A stretch of DNA of 10,560 nucleotides, from positions 1 to 10,560 of the forward strand of contig SLFT01000205.1 in NCBI GenBank assembly GCA_007124105.1. The letters are read 5' to 3'. A model generated the notes under the pieces. That model had not been told where the DNA came from, searched no databases, and was given only the letters and a program-made list of their open reading frames with translations. How positions within the stretch are numbered: position 1 is the first letter of the stretch; each line of letters opens with the position of its first letter. Position numbers and translations under genes: made by a program. Of this stretch, positions 1-6,631 are shown piece by piece. The stretch comes from Candidatus Hydrogenedentota bacterium. GTDB taxonomy: Bacteria; Hydrogenedentota; Hydrogenedentia; Hydrogenedentales; CAITNO01.

Positions 1-1061
1 CGTTGAATTATTCCGAGCCTGCTGATATGATGCCCTTGATTGAGCGGACGCTATCCGAACGCTTTGGCAGTGTGGCTGGCGACAGGCGGGCCCGACAGAT
101 TGTTGTGACGGACTTGCCGGTCGTAGTTGAGCAGGTGCGGGAACTGGTAAAAAAACTTGATGTGCCCACCAAGCAGGTGCTTATAGAGACGATGGTCGTG
201 GACGCTGTGTTAAGCGATGCAGCGGACACCGGCGTACAATGGCTGCTCGATTCAGTGCGGCGTATGTCGCGTCGCCAACAGGCGCTCGGAGAAGATGGAC
301 GCGCTGTTGGTAATTTACAGGAGCTGTTCTTGAATGCCGATATGAGGGCGTTGGATGCGCCGGCGGGCCTGTTGGGCTTCAGTGTGCTTTCGGACAAGAT
401 TGATTGGAGTGGCTTGATACAGGCGGAAGTGCGCAATAGAAATGCCCACCTGGTGTCAAACCCCGTGTTGTTAACCCTTGAAAACGAGGCCGCGCATATT
501 TCCATTTCTCAAGAGATACCGTATCAGGAACTCCAACAGACCGCGGCAGGCGGACAGATGACTTCCACCTCCTTTAAGAACGTTGGTACAGTGCTCTCTG
601 TTACGCCGCGCGTTACTCATGATAATACAATCATTGCAGAAATAGACGGCAAGGAAAGTACGGTGGTCGGTGATTTTCAGGGCATACCCATCGAGGATAT
701 GCGCGAGATACAGACCACCATGCGCATGGGCAACGGGCAAACCATTTTTGTAGGTGGGTTGCGTAAGAGCAATGACATCTCCTCGTCCACAAAAATCCCC
801 ATTCTGGGGGACTTGCCGTTGGTGAATTTCATGTTCCGTACAAGATCGCGTAACGAGCAGATTAATGAACTCATGGTTTTCCTGACATGCAATGTGATTG
901 ATGGTGAACATCCGCCTAGACTGACAGGATATGAGCAGGATGTGTATGAGAAGGCCCCCCCAATTGTACCGCGCGTTGATGCATGGGACAGCATAAAGTA
1001 TGATATCATGAATCCCCACGCAACAAAGGATATGCAGCACCGTTGGCGACGTGGAACCTGA
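1..1061 (+). CDS. Secretin, C-terminal part (GspD/PilQ-type outer-membrane channel), 5' partial
   Basis: This is the end of a secretin, the multimeric outer-membrane channel of type II secretion, type IV pilus or related systems. The frame is open to the left edge, so the TTG at position 3 is probably internal. Counting residues from position 3, residues 31-57 look like the end of a periplasmic N-domain (RQIVVTDLP, then KKLDVPTKQV). The secretin domain follows from about residue 59 (VLIETMVVDAVLSD) and includes LVSNPVLLTLENEAAHISI (150-168), GTVLSVTPRV (195-204) and GQTIFVGGL (245-253). The C-terminal signature IPILGDLPLVNFMFRTRS (265-282) is close to the family pattern VPxLGxIPxxGxLF, with N in place of the usual G. 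A tail of about 50 residues follows the barrel. The gene ends in TGA and is followed by a strong terminator, so it is probably last in its operon. Which secretion system it belongs to cannot be told from this fragment. Confidence 0.9.
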   Translation, partial: LNYSEPADMMPLIERTLSERFGSVAGDRRARQIVVTDLPVVVEQVRELVKKLDVPTKQVLIETMVVDAVLSDAADTGVQWLLDSVRRMSRRQQALGEDGRAVGNLQELFLNADMRALDAPAGLLGFSVLSDKIDWSGLIQAEVRNRNAHLVSNPVLLTLENEAAHISISQEIPYQELQQTAAGGQMTSTSFKNVGTVLSVTPRVTHDNTIIAEIDGKESTVVGDFQGIPIEDMREIQTTMRMGNGQTIFVGGLRKSNDISSSTKIPILGDLPLVNFMFRTRSRNEQINELMVFLTCNVIDGEHPPRLTGYEQDVYEKAPPIVPRVDAWDSIKYDIMNPHATKDMQHRWRRGT

Positions 1062-1101
1062 GGTCTCATGCGCCGTGGACGCTGACTGATATGCAGAACA
1101 C

Positions 1102-1143
1102 AACGCGACCTTCCGGTAATATACTGTGAAGGTCGCGTTTTTA
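1102..1143 (+). terminator. Rho-independent terminator after the secretin gene
   Basis: A perfect 12-bp stem (AACGCGACCTTC at 1102-1113, GAAGGTCGCGTT at 1128-1139) encloses a 14-nt loop and runs into a T tract (1138-1142). It lies 40 bp after the secretin stop codon. The stem is GC-rich and the A/T flanks pair symmetrically. Confidence 0.9.
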
Positions 1144-1224
1144 TTATGTAGTGTGAAAGCCCATATTGCCGTAAGGCAACGCTATATATTGGGGATATTG
1201 GTATGCAGCGAGTTCAAGTTTACT

Positions 1225-1429
1225 TGTGGAAAACTCGCGGGAAAAGGCTTGTCACAAAGACATCCACGGAGAACCGCGGGTCATAAGAAAGATTCGACCG
1301 TAGCCAATGTGTCACTATCATAGTGATAAAGAACAGGATAATACTTGTAAGCCAGGTTTCGTTGCTTTTTATTGAAACTCGCTTTTAGCGTCAAAATACA
1401 TAGTTTCGTTGTGGACAGATTGTGGATAA
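1225..1429. other. Cluster of DnaA-box-like 9-mers in AT-rich DNA
   Basis: Three 9-mers in the same orientation resemble the reverse complement of the DnaA box TTATCCACA. TGTGGATAA at 1421-1429 is an exact match, TGTGGAAAA at 1225-1233 has one mismatch, and TGTGGACAG at 1410-1418 has two. The last two are only 2 bp apart. No dnaA, dnaN or other origin-linked gene is in the window, so an origin role is speculative. One perfect 9-mer can arise by chance. Confidence 0.25.
1312..1326. promoter_or_regulatory. 15-bp palindrome, operator-like
   Basis: TCACTAT-C-ATAGTGA is a perfect palindrome with 7-bp arms around a single C. The form fits a binding site for a dimeric repressor, but no promoter elements are clearly placed around it and the nearest downstream gene is more than 500 bp away. 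Its function is unknown. Confidence 0.35.
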
Positions 1430-1624
1430 AAAGATTCTGAAACAGATACAAGATATAGGAAATCCCGCTGGCTGACAGATGAATGAACAATGCCTCATGT
1501 CGTCATCCGCCGAATACGCAGGAGATAACTTGCTCAGTGGCACTTGTTGCAGGTTACCACAAAAACGCTGGTTGCTTATGGTTGAAAAATTGTAACCGTC
1601 TACCAATAGAGCTCAAAGGTGGAC

Positions 1625-1704
1625 TGGGTGGGTGAAGCGAAGCGGACCCCACCGTTCTGCTGCAACACGTTTTCTGGCGGGTTCCGCTTCGCTTCACCCA
1701 CCAG
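1625..1704. repeat. REPIN-like element: two inverted REP-type hairpins
   Basis: A 20-bp perfect inverted repeat (GGTGGGTGAAGCGAAGCGGA at 1627-1646 and its reverse complement at 1683-1702) flanks a 36-nt centre. Each half can also fold alone: GGTGGG at 1627-1632 pairs with CCCACC at 1648-1653, and GGCGGG at 1676-1681 pairs with CCCACC at 1697-1702 with one mismatch. Two REP-like hairpins facing each other around a short spacer is the architecture of REPINs, which are mobilised in trans by RAYT-type TnpA-REP transposases. No transposase gene is in the window. Confidence 0.6.
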
Positions 1705-1756
1705 AATCGAAAAATTTGATTTAAGAAGGCATCATGCTAGGCAGTTACGAAAAATT

Positions 1757-1785
1757 TTGTTCAACAAGACCGGATAACGTATGAT
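1757..1785 (+). promoter_or_regulatory. Candidate sigma70 promoter for the lipid operon
   Basis: TTGTTC at 1757-1762 (3 of 6 to the -35 consensus) is followed after 17 bp by TATGAT at 1780-1785 (5 of 6 to the -10 consensus). Transcription would begin near 1792, leaving a leader of about 65 nt before the ATG at 1857. That placement disfavours the alternative TTG start at 1809. The call rests on pattern match only. Confidence 0.4.
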
Positions 1786-1841
1786 GCACTGCAATACCGT
1801 GGGAAGCATTGGGATACAACACGAGCTTTGCCAAGCGCAAC

Positions 1842-1846
1842 AGGAG
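1842..1846 (+). promoter_or_regulatory. Shine-Dalgarno AGGAG that decides the start of the GlpD-kinase fusion
   Basis: AGGAG lies 10 nt before ATG 1857. The upstream in-frame TTG at 1809 has only a weak GGGAAG before it and would add 16 residues unlike the GlpD family. ATG 1857 is therefore preferred. Confidence 0.6.
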
Positions 1847-1856
1847 TTTGGGCCAG

Positions 1857-4451
1857 ATGCAACGGAATCTATCTGTTCTTAGCGAAAAGACCTATGATCT
1901 ACTTGTAGTGGGCGGCGGTATTGCGGGCATCAGCATTGCGCGGGACGCCGCGCTGCGTGGGTTGTCGGTCGCGCTGGTTGATAAATCAGATTTTTCAGAC
2001 GCTACTACGGCGGCCTCCTCTAAATTGATTCACGGCGGCCTGCGGTACTTACAAAACCTGGAACTGGGGCTTGTGCGTGAGTCGCTTCGCGAGCGCCGAA
2101 TATGGTCGAACAGCGCGCCGCACATGGTACATCCGCTAATGTTTCTCATGCCTGTTTATGAAAAGGGATTGCGCGGAAGGTTAAAAATGGCGTTGGGACT
2201 GACCGCCTATGATTGGCTTGCTTATGATCGAAATCGCCTTGACGATCCAGAAAAGGCCATTCCGGCGCATCGGACGTTAAGCCGCGATGAAGCCATTGCG
2301 CTGGAACCTGGACTCGATGCGCCCAACCTCACTGGCGCCACCACTTTTTACGACTATCAAATGCATTTCCCTGAGAGGTTGGCCTTGGCATGCCTGCGCA
2401 GTGCTGTCCAAGCTGGCGCCGTTGCCGCCAACTATGTGGAGGCCCGCGAATTTATTGTTGAGCAAGGCAAGGTCGTGGGCGCGCGGTTGCGCGACAACAA
2501 TGCATATCGTCCGGATTTTTCCGTGCACGCAAAACTCACCGTTAACGCCGCAGGTCCTTGGGCAGACTTGTTGATGGAAAGTATGCACGACGGCAATGGC
2601 GCTCGTCGAATGATACGTTCGAAAGGCATTCATATTTTGACCCGTCCTCTCACCCAGGGGCACGCCATTGCAGCGCTTACTGCACAAGGGCACTTTTTCA
2701 TTTTGCCTTGGCGCGGGTATTCGCTTATCGGTACCACCGACACCGTTTATCGTGGAGACCCTGACGGGTTCCGTGTAACGGAAAAAGATATTGCTGAGTT
2801 TATCGCTTCCATCAACGAGGCTTATCCTGCAGCGCGGCTGGAGCGTTCTGATGTGCTGTTCTTCTATGGCGGGTTGCGCCCCATTGTTGACCAGACATCT
2901 ACTGTCACAACGGCAGAAGAGAAGGAAAAGGACGTTTATTACGCCAGCCGTGCCGCGGAAATTATTGATCACGAAGCGGAAGAGGGATTTGCGGGCATTC
3001 TCACTGCCATAGGTGGGAAATGGACGACGGCGCGTCATTTGGCTGAGCAGGTGGTGGATATGGCGCTGGTCAAGTTGGGCGCGGAGGCGACGGTGAGCGC
3101 CACGGCTACCACGCCTGTGTATGGCGGCGACACAGGCATATTTGCGGAGTTCCTCGAAAAATGCATTGAACGATACCAGGAATTGCCCGAGGATATCGTG
3201 CGACATCTGGCTCACAATTATGGCGCGGCAATGGAGGAAGTGTTGCGTCTCGCTGAGGAGGAACCCGCATTATATGCGCGCCTGGACAGCAATGAGCCCT
3301 ATATTGCCGCTGAAGTGGTATATGCCGTTCGCCATGAAATGGCGCTTACGCTCGACGATGTCCTTTTCCGGCGCCTGGGCATTGGCACGGTAGGGAAACC
3401 CGCGGACGCTGTCCTCGATCGCATCAGCGAATTGATAGCGGGTGAGCTCGAATGGCAACAAGACGACCTCGTCAGGCAGCGCGAGCGCGTCTTGATCCGT
3501 TATTTCCCCTCATCCCGTGTGCGCGCCATTGTTAACCCGCGTTCTTCCGGTAATCATACAGCCGAGCGATGGCCGGGCATTGCGGCGAAACTGAGGGAGC
3601 GGCTTGGCCCCTTTGACACAGTTTTCACCGATGGACCCATGGCGGCGATGCGTCTTGCCGGCGCCGCGCTCAAGGACGGCGTGGACCATATCATTGCCGT
3701 GGGCGGCGACGGTACCGTAAATGAGGTCGTGAATGGCTTTTTCGAGCAGGAGCGCCCCATAAATCCGCAGGCGGTGTTGAGTATCATCACCAGCGGCACG
3801 GGCGCTGATTTCAGGCGCACCTTCAGCAGTCCGGAAGAGTTGGACAAGCAGATTGCGCGCGTCACTGACGGCGAAGTGCATGCCATTGACTTGGGACGGC
3901 TTACGTACCGCGACGACGCCACCAGCGATGTCCGTACTCGATATTTTGATAATGTGGCCAGCTTCGGACTTAGTGGCGCAACCGACCGCGCTGTCAACCA
4001 ACTCACTTTCGCCAAACAATTCGGCGGCAAGTTTGCTTTCCTGTGGGGGACCTTCAAGGCGCTGCTTGATTATCGCGGCGCTCGTGTACGGTTGCAGGTG
4101 GATGACCAGTACGACGATGTGCTGGATATTAACACCGTGGCCGTATGCAACGGAAGGTTCTTCGGAGGCGGCATGAATATTGCCCCCCTGGCGGAACCTG
4201 ATGACGGCTTGTTCGACATTATTGTAATTCGGCAGGCGTCCATGATTCGCTTGTTGACCGGATTCAGGTCCGTGTACTTTGGAAGCCACCTCGAGAAAAA
4301 GGACCAGGTGTTCATGTTGCGTGGACGCAAGGTGACCGCCGAGCCCATGACAAACGCCGCGGAAGTGCTGCTGGATGTTGATGGGGAAGCCCCGGGACGT
4401 TTGCCGGCAACCTTTGAAATTGTTCCCAGGGCCATCCTACTGAAATACTAA
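1857..4451 (+). CDS. Fusion: FAD-dependent glycerol-3-phosphate dehydrogenase (GlpD-like) + diacylglycerol/lipid kinase
   Basis: This 864-residue protein joins two normally separate enzymes. Residues 1 to about 545 are a GlpD-type dehydrogenase, which oxidises sn-glycerol-3-phosphate to DHAP at the membrane and passes electrons to quinone. It shows the FAD Rossmann motif GGGIAG (19-24), SSKLIHGGLRYL (54-65), GTTDTVYRGDP (292-302) and a C-terminal DAO_C domain (about 445-545). The GlpD half alone is about the length of a normal GlpD (roughly 500 residues). From R554 a DAGK catalytic domain of the YegS/DgkB/sphingosine-kinase type begins: RVRAIVNPRSSG, the nucleotide-binding GGDGTVNEV (616-624), SGTGADFRR (646-654) and a terminal VDGEAPGRLP. 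This domain would phosphorylate a diradylglycerol or similar lipid with ATP. The junction has no stop codon, frameshift or long linker, and neither half lacks its main motifs. It lies 23 bp before an alkyl-DHAP synthase-like gene. Domain calls are firm, but the lipid substrate is not known. Confidence 0.9.
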   Translation: MQRNLSVLSEKTYDLLVVGGGIAGISIARDAALRGLSVALVDKSDFSDATTAASSKLIHGGLRYLQNLELGLVRESLRERRIWSNSAPHMVHPLMFLMPVYEKGLRGRLKMALGLTAYDWLAYDRNRLDDPEKAIPAHRTLSRDEAIALEPGLDAPNLTGATTFYDYQMHFPERLALACLRSAVQAGAVAANYVEAREFIVEQGKVVGARLRDNNAYRPDFSVHAKLTVNAAGPWADLLMESMHDGNGARRMIRSKGIHILTRPLTQGHAIAALTAQGHFFILPWRGYSLIGTTDTVYRGDPDGFRVTEKDIAEFIASINEAYPAARLERSDVLFFYGGLRPIVDQTSTVTTAEEKEKDVYYASRAAEIIDHEAEEGFAGILTAIGGKWTTARHLAEQVVDMALVKLGAEATVSATATTPVYGGDTGIFAEFLEKCIERYQELPEDIVRHLAHNYGAAMEEVLRLAEEEPALYARLDSNEPYIAAEVVYAVRHEMALTLDDVLFRRLGIGTVGKPADAVLDRISELIAGELEWQQDDLVRQRERVLIRYFPSSRVRAIVNPRSSGNHTAERWPGIAAKLRERLGPFDTVFTDGPMAAMRLAGAALKDGVDHIIAVGGDGTVNEVVNGFFEQERPINPQAVLSIITSGTGADFRRTFSSPEELDKQIARVTDGEVHAIDLGRLTYRDDATSDVRTRYFDNVASFGLSGATDRAVNQLTFAKQFGGKFAFLWGTFKALLDYRGARVRLQVDDQYDDVLDINTVAVCNGRFFGGGMNIAPLAEPDDGLFDIIVIRQASMIRLLTGFRSVYFGSHLEKKDQVFMLRGRKVTAEPMTNAAEVLLDVDGEAPGRLPATFEIVPRAILLKY

Positions 4452-4474
4452 ACGCTTTATGCGAAGGATGTTGT

Positions 4475-6106
4475 ATGGACAAAACAAAACTTCGATGGAA
4501 CGGCTGGGGGTTGTGTAAGGCGCCTGATGTTTTGGGCGATAACGGCGAAGGCATCTGGCAATGGCTTGCGCAATATTTCGGTATGGACGCCTTGCCGGAT
4601 ACGCCTGCTCTGCCCCTGAACCGGATATCGCTGCCGTCGTCGCGGCTGGATGCGTCGCAGTTGAAGCGCTTGGCGGAAATCACGGATACGGAACGCGTTA
4701 CAACCGAACCACGGGAACGCGCCTATCATGCGCGTGGACGCGGTTATCACGACCTGTTGCATCTGCGCGCGGGCAAACTGGGCACGGCGCCGGACGCGGT
4801 GGTTTATCCCGAAAACGCTCCGGAAACGCAGGCGCTGGTCGCTCATGCCGTCGAAAACGGAATCGCGCTTGTCCCTTATGGCGGCGGTTCGAGCGTGGTT
4901 GGCGGCGTTACGCCCTCGTTGCTGTCAGGGCAATGCGCGGTCGTCACTGTGGACATGGCGTTGATGAACCGTGTCCTCGAGATCAACAAAACCGACATGG
5001 TCGCCCATGGCGAGGCGGGCATCTATGGGCCGGCCCTCGAGGAGCAATTACAGGAAGCAGGCGTAACGCTAGGTCATTATCCACAGTCTTTTGAATATTC
5101 TACCTTGGGCGGTTGGATCGCAGCCAGGGGGGCGGGGCATCAGTCCAATAAATATGGGAAGGCCGAGGACTGGTTCCTGGCAGCCTCGCTCGCCACACCT
5201 CGGGGAATATGGCGCACGGAGACCTTTCCCAGGAGCGCGGCGGGGCCAATGTTGCGCGACCTAGTACCGGGCTCAGAGGGCGCGTTTGGCATTATCACAG
5301 ACGCGTGGACACGTATACATGCCCTGCCCGAGAAGAAAGAATATCGCGCCTGGTTTTTTCAGGAGTTCCAGGCGGGCGTAAATGCCACGCGTACGTTGTT
5401 GCAGCACGATATACCTACGGCGATGGTGCGCCTGTCTGATGCGAACGAAACATTTTTCTACAGTGTGCTGCACGGCGGCGCGGAAGTGGCGGCCAATGGC
5501 CCCTTGGGATTTTGTCTGATGCTGGTTGGATTCGAAGGGGACGCGGCGGAGGTTGACCATGGATGCGCCCGCGCCGAGGAGATTCTGTGCGCATGCGGGG
5601 GGGCCGACATGGGCGCGGGACTCGGCGCAATGTGGCTTCATACGCGTTTCGAGACCCCATACCTGCGCGACCCAATGCTTGACCGCGGCCTGGGTGTGGA
5701 TACCATCGAAACGGTGGTTGCCTGGGAAAATCTGCCGGCGCTCCATGAGCGCGTATGCCAGGCATTAGAAATAGCGATTGCAGACAACAGTCCCCGCGAA
5801 GCGGGAAAGGGGATTGTTATGGCTCATGTCAGTCACAGTTACCGAACGGGCGCGAGCCTGTATTTCACCTTTGTTTTTCAGCGCGATACAGCGAGGGACG
5901 TGGAACAATGGCGTACTGTCAAGACGGCCGCCTCTGACGCCATCATTGCGGCAGGAGGCAGCATATCCCATCACCACGGCGTGGGAACAGACCATTTGCC
6001 CTGGATAGCGCAGGAGAAGGGAGCTGTCGCTTGCGCCCTGTTGCGTTCCGTGAAAAAAGAAATGGACCCGCAAGATATCCTGAATCCCGGGAAATTGATT
6101 CCATGA
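4475..6106 (+). CDS. Alkylglycerone-phosphate (alkyl-DHAP) synthase-like FAD oxidase
   Basis: This 543-residue flavoprotein is of the PCMH/FAD-binding type 4 family and is closest in motifs to alkylglycerone-phosphate synthase (AGPS), which swaps the acyl chain of acyl-DHAP for a fatty alcohol to form an ether bond. Visible features are an N-terminal RWNGWG (7-12, as in AGPS), an FAD-binding half with PYGGGSSVVGGV (134-145), STLGGWIAARGAG (209-221) and PGSEGAFGIIT (265-275), and a C-terminal cap. The cap contains SHSYRTGASLYFTF (453-466) and SHHHGVG (498-504). In animal AGPS a tyrosine in the first of these and the HHH motif in the second are catalytic; Y463 and H499-H501 probably correspond. 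The protein ends LNPGKLIP, shared with glycolate-oxidase relatives. A GlcD-like 2-hydroxyacid or D-lactate dehydrogenase is the main alternative, but RWNGWG and HHH favour AGPS. AAGGA lies 6 nt before the ATG, and the 23-bp gap implies co-transcription with the fusion gene. Confidence 0.85.
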   Translation: MDKTKLRWNGWGLCKAPDVLGDNGEGIWQWLAQYFGMDALPDTPALPLNRISLPSSRLDASQLKRLAEITDTERVTTEPRERAYHARGRGYHDLLHLRAGKLGTAPDAVVYPENAPETQALVAHAVENGIALVPYGGGSSVVGGVTPSLLSGQCAVVTVDMALMNRVLEINKTDMVAHGEAGIYGPALEEQLQEAGVTLGHYPQSFEYSTLGGWIAARGAGHQSNKYGKAEDWFLAASLATPRGIWRTETFPRSAAGPMLRDLVPGSEGAFGIITDAWTRIHALPEKKEYRAWFFQEFQAGVNATRTLLQHDIPTAMVRLSDANETFFYSVLHGGAEVAANGPLGFCLMLVGFEGDAAEVDHGCARAEEILCACGGADMGAGLGAMWLHTRFETPYLRDPMLDRGLGVDTIETVVAWENLPALHERVCQALEIAIADNSPREAGKGIVMAHVSHSYRTGASLYFTFVFQRDTARDVEQWRTVKTAASDAIIAAGGSISHHHGVGTDHLPWIAQEKGAVACALLRSVKKEMDPQDILNPGKLIP

Positions 6107-6280
6107 AGCGAGCAATCGCGACAATAACGGCCAAGTTTCATGGCGCATCGGATGTCTGTTGCGGCTGCGATTCTTATGGCGCCCCAGACACGTTGTTATT
6201 CCTGTGACGTTAAAGTTTTCGAAGGCGCAGGTAGATGAAGCTATGTGTAAGACTGACGGGATATGTATCTTGAACTGGCG

Positions 6281-6321
6281 ATTGGGTTCCGGTCGCGTTT
6301 CCACGCGACCGGAACCACAAT
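6281..6321. other. Long GC-rich hairpin without T tract, downstream of the AGPS-like gene
   Basis: GGTTCCGGTCGCG (6285-6297) and CGCGACCGGAACC (6304-6316) form a perfect 13-bp stem with a 6-nt loop. It extends by ATTG/CAAT (6281-6284 and 6318-6321) past one bulged A. No run of T follows on the + strand and no matching run of A precedes it, so it is not a standard terminator. It may protect the 3' end of the operon mRNA or be a protein-binding dyad. Confidence 0.6.
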
Positions 6322-6444
6322 CAACACACTCACCGGAAACGCTTGCGGCGCTTCACGCGCCACCCCTGAAAGTTGCCGCCTGGCGTCGAAACGGAGCGCC
6401 AAAACGGGGAACAAAACCGTGTTCCTATAAGATATTATAAAGAA

Positions 6445-6481
6445 GGCGTATTCCGTTGTGCGGAAATGCGCCGTTTTTTTT
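6445..6481 (+). terminator. Rho-independent terminator
   Basis: An 11-bp stem with one bulged A (left arm 6445-6455, right arm 6461-6472) and a TTGTG loop is followed by G and eight T (6474-6481). It lies about 340 bp after the AGPS-like stop and before the TPR gene, so it probably ends the lipid operon transcript and isolates the TPR gene. Confidence 0.85.
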
Positions 6482-6488
6482 CTCATAA

Positions 6489-6524
6489 GTCCTATGCGTC
6501 CTATAGGTCCCATGCGTCCTATAC
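6489..6524. repeat. Four tandem 9-bp repeats (GTCCTATGC type)
   Basis: Four consecutive 9-mers read GTCCTATGC, GTCCTATAG, GTCCCATGC and GTCCTATAC. Each shares the core GTCC(T/C)AT. The array starts 7 bp after the terminator T tract and ends 15 bp before the first possible start of the TPR frame. It may be a slippage-generated microsatellite or a set of regulatory sites. Confidence 0.75.
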
Positions 6525-6622
6525 AAGTAGAGATTTAAATGGCCTGCGTCATGAAAGTGACAATGAAGATTTTGGGAAAGCGCATCCATATATTGAGACG
6601 ATGTGGCATGCTGAGACAGGTC

Positions 6623-6626
6623 GAGG
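6623..6626 (+). promoter_or_regulatory. Shine-Dalgarno GAGG that decides the TPR lipoprotein start
   Basis: GAGG lies 5 nt before ATG 6632. Starting there puts a lysine at residue 2 and a hydrophobic core directly before the lipobox cysteine. The upstream ATG at 6539 has no good ribosome site and would give an unusually long, basic leader. Confidence 0.5.
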
Positions 6627-6631
6627 CAAGC

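Larger units (their letters stand above)
1062..1856. other. Long non-coding spacer between secretin and lipid operon
   Basis: No convincing gene lies in these 795 bases. The short open frames here start inside the terminator or run through the hairpins and resemble no protein family I recognise. The middle (about 1310-1450) looks AT-rich compared with the flanking genes. The spacer contains the terminator, a 15-bp palindrome, three DnaA-box-like 9-mers, a REPIN-like element and a candidate promoter, each listed separately. A small perfect hairpin (TTGCC-GTAA-GGCAA) is also present at 1166-1179. A small RNA gene here cannot be excluded. Confidence 0.7.
6107..6631. other. Non-coding spacer with hairpins, terminator and tandem repeat
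   Basis: About 525 bases lie between the AGPS-like gene and the preferred TPR start. No reading frame here resembles a known protein. The spacer holds a 13-bp perfect hairpin, a strong terminator and a 9-bp tandem repeat (each listed separately). Two small hairpins are also visible: GGCGC-TTCAC-GCGCC at 6347-6361 and GGAACA/TGTTCC at 6408-6425. The last 93 bases (6539-6631) form an in-frame extension of the TPR gene that I judge untranslated. Confidence 0.6.

Noticed and set aside
1126..1323. A 65-residue open frame after the secretin gene
   Set aside because: Its GTG start lies inside the terminator loop and arm, it has no clear ribosome site, and its product is unlike any family I know.
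1809..1856. TTG start for the GlpD-kinase fusion
   Set aside because: It has no good Shine-Dalgarno site, and the added residues are not family-like. ATG 1857 has AGGAG upstream.
1131..6300. The shared 10-mer GGTCGCGTTT in the hairpins at 1131-1140 and 6291-6300
   Set aside because: The match is short and lies in GC-rich stem arms, so chance is likely; the flanking sequences differ.
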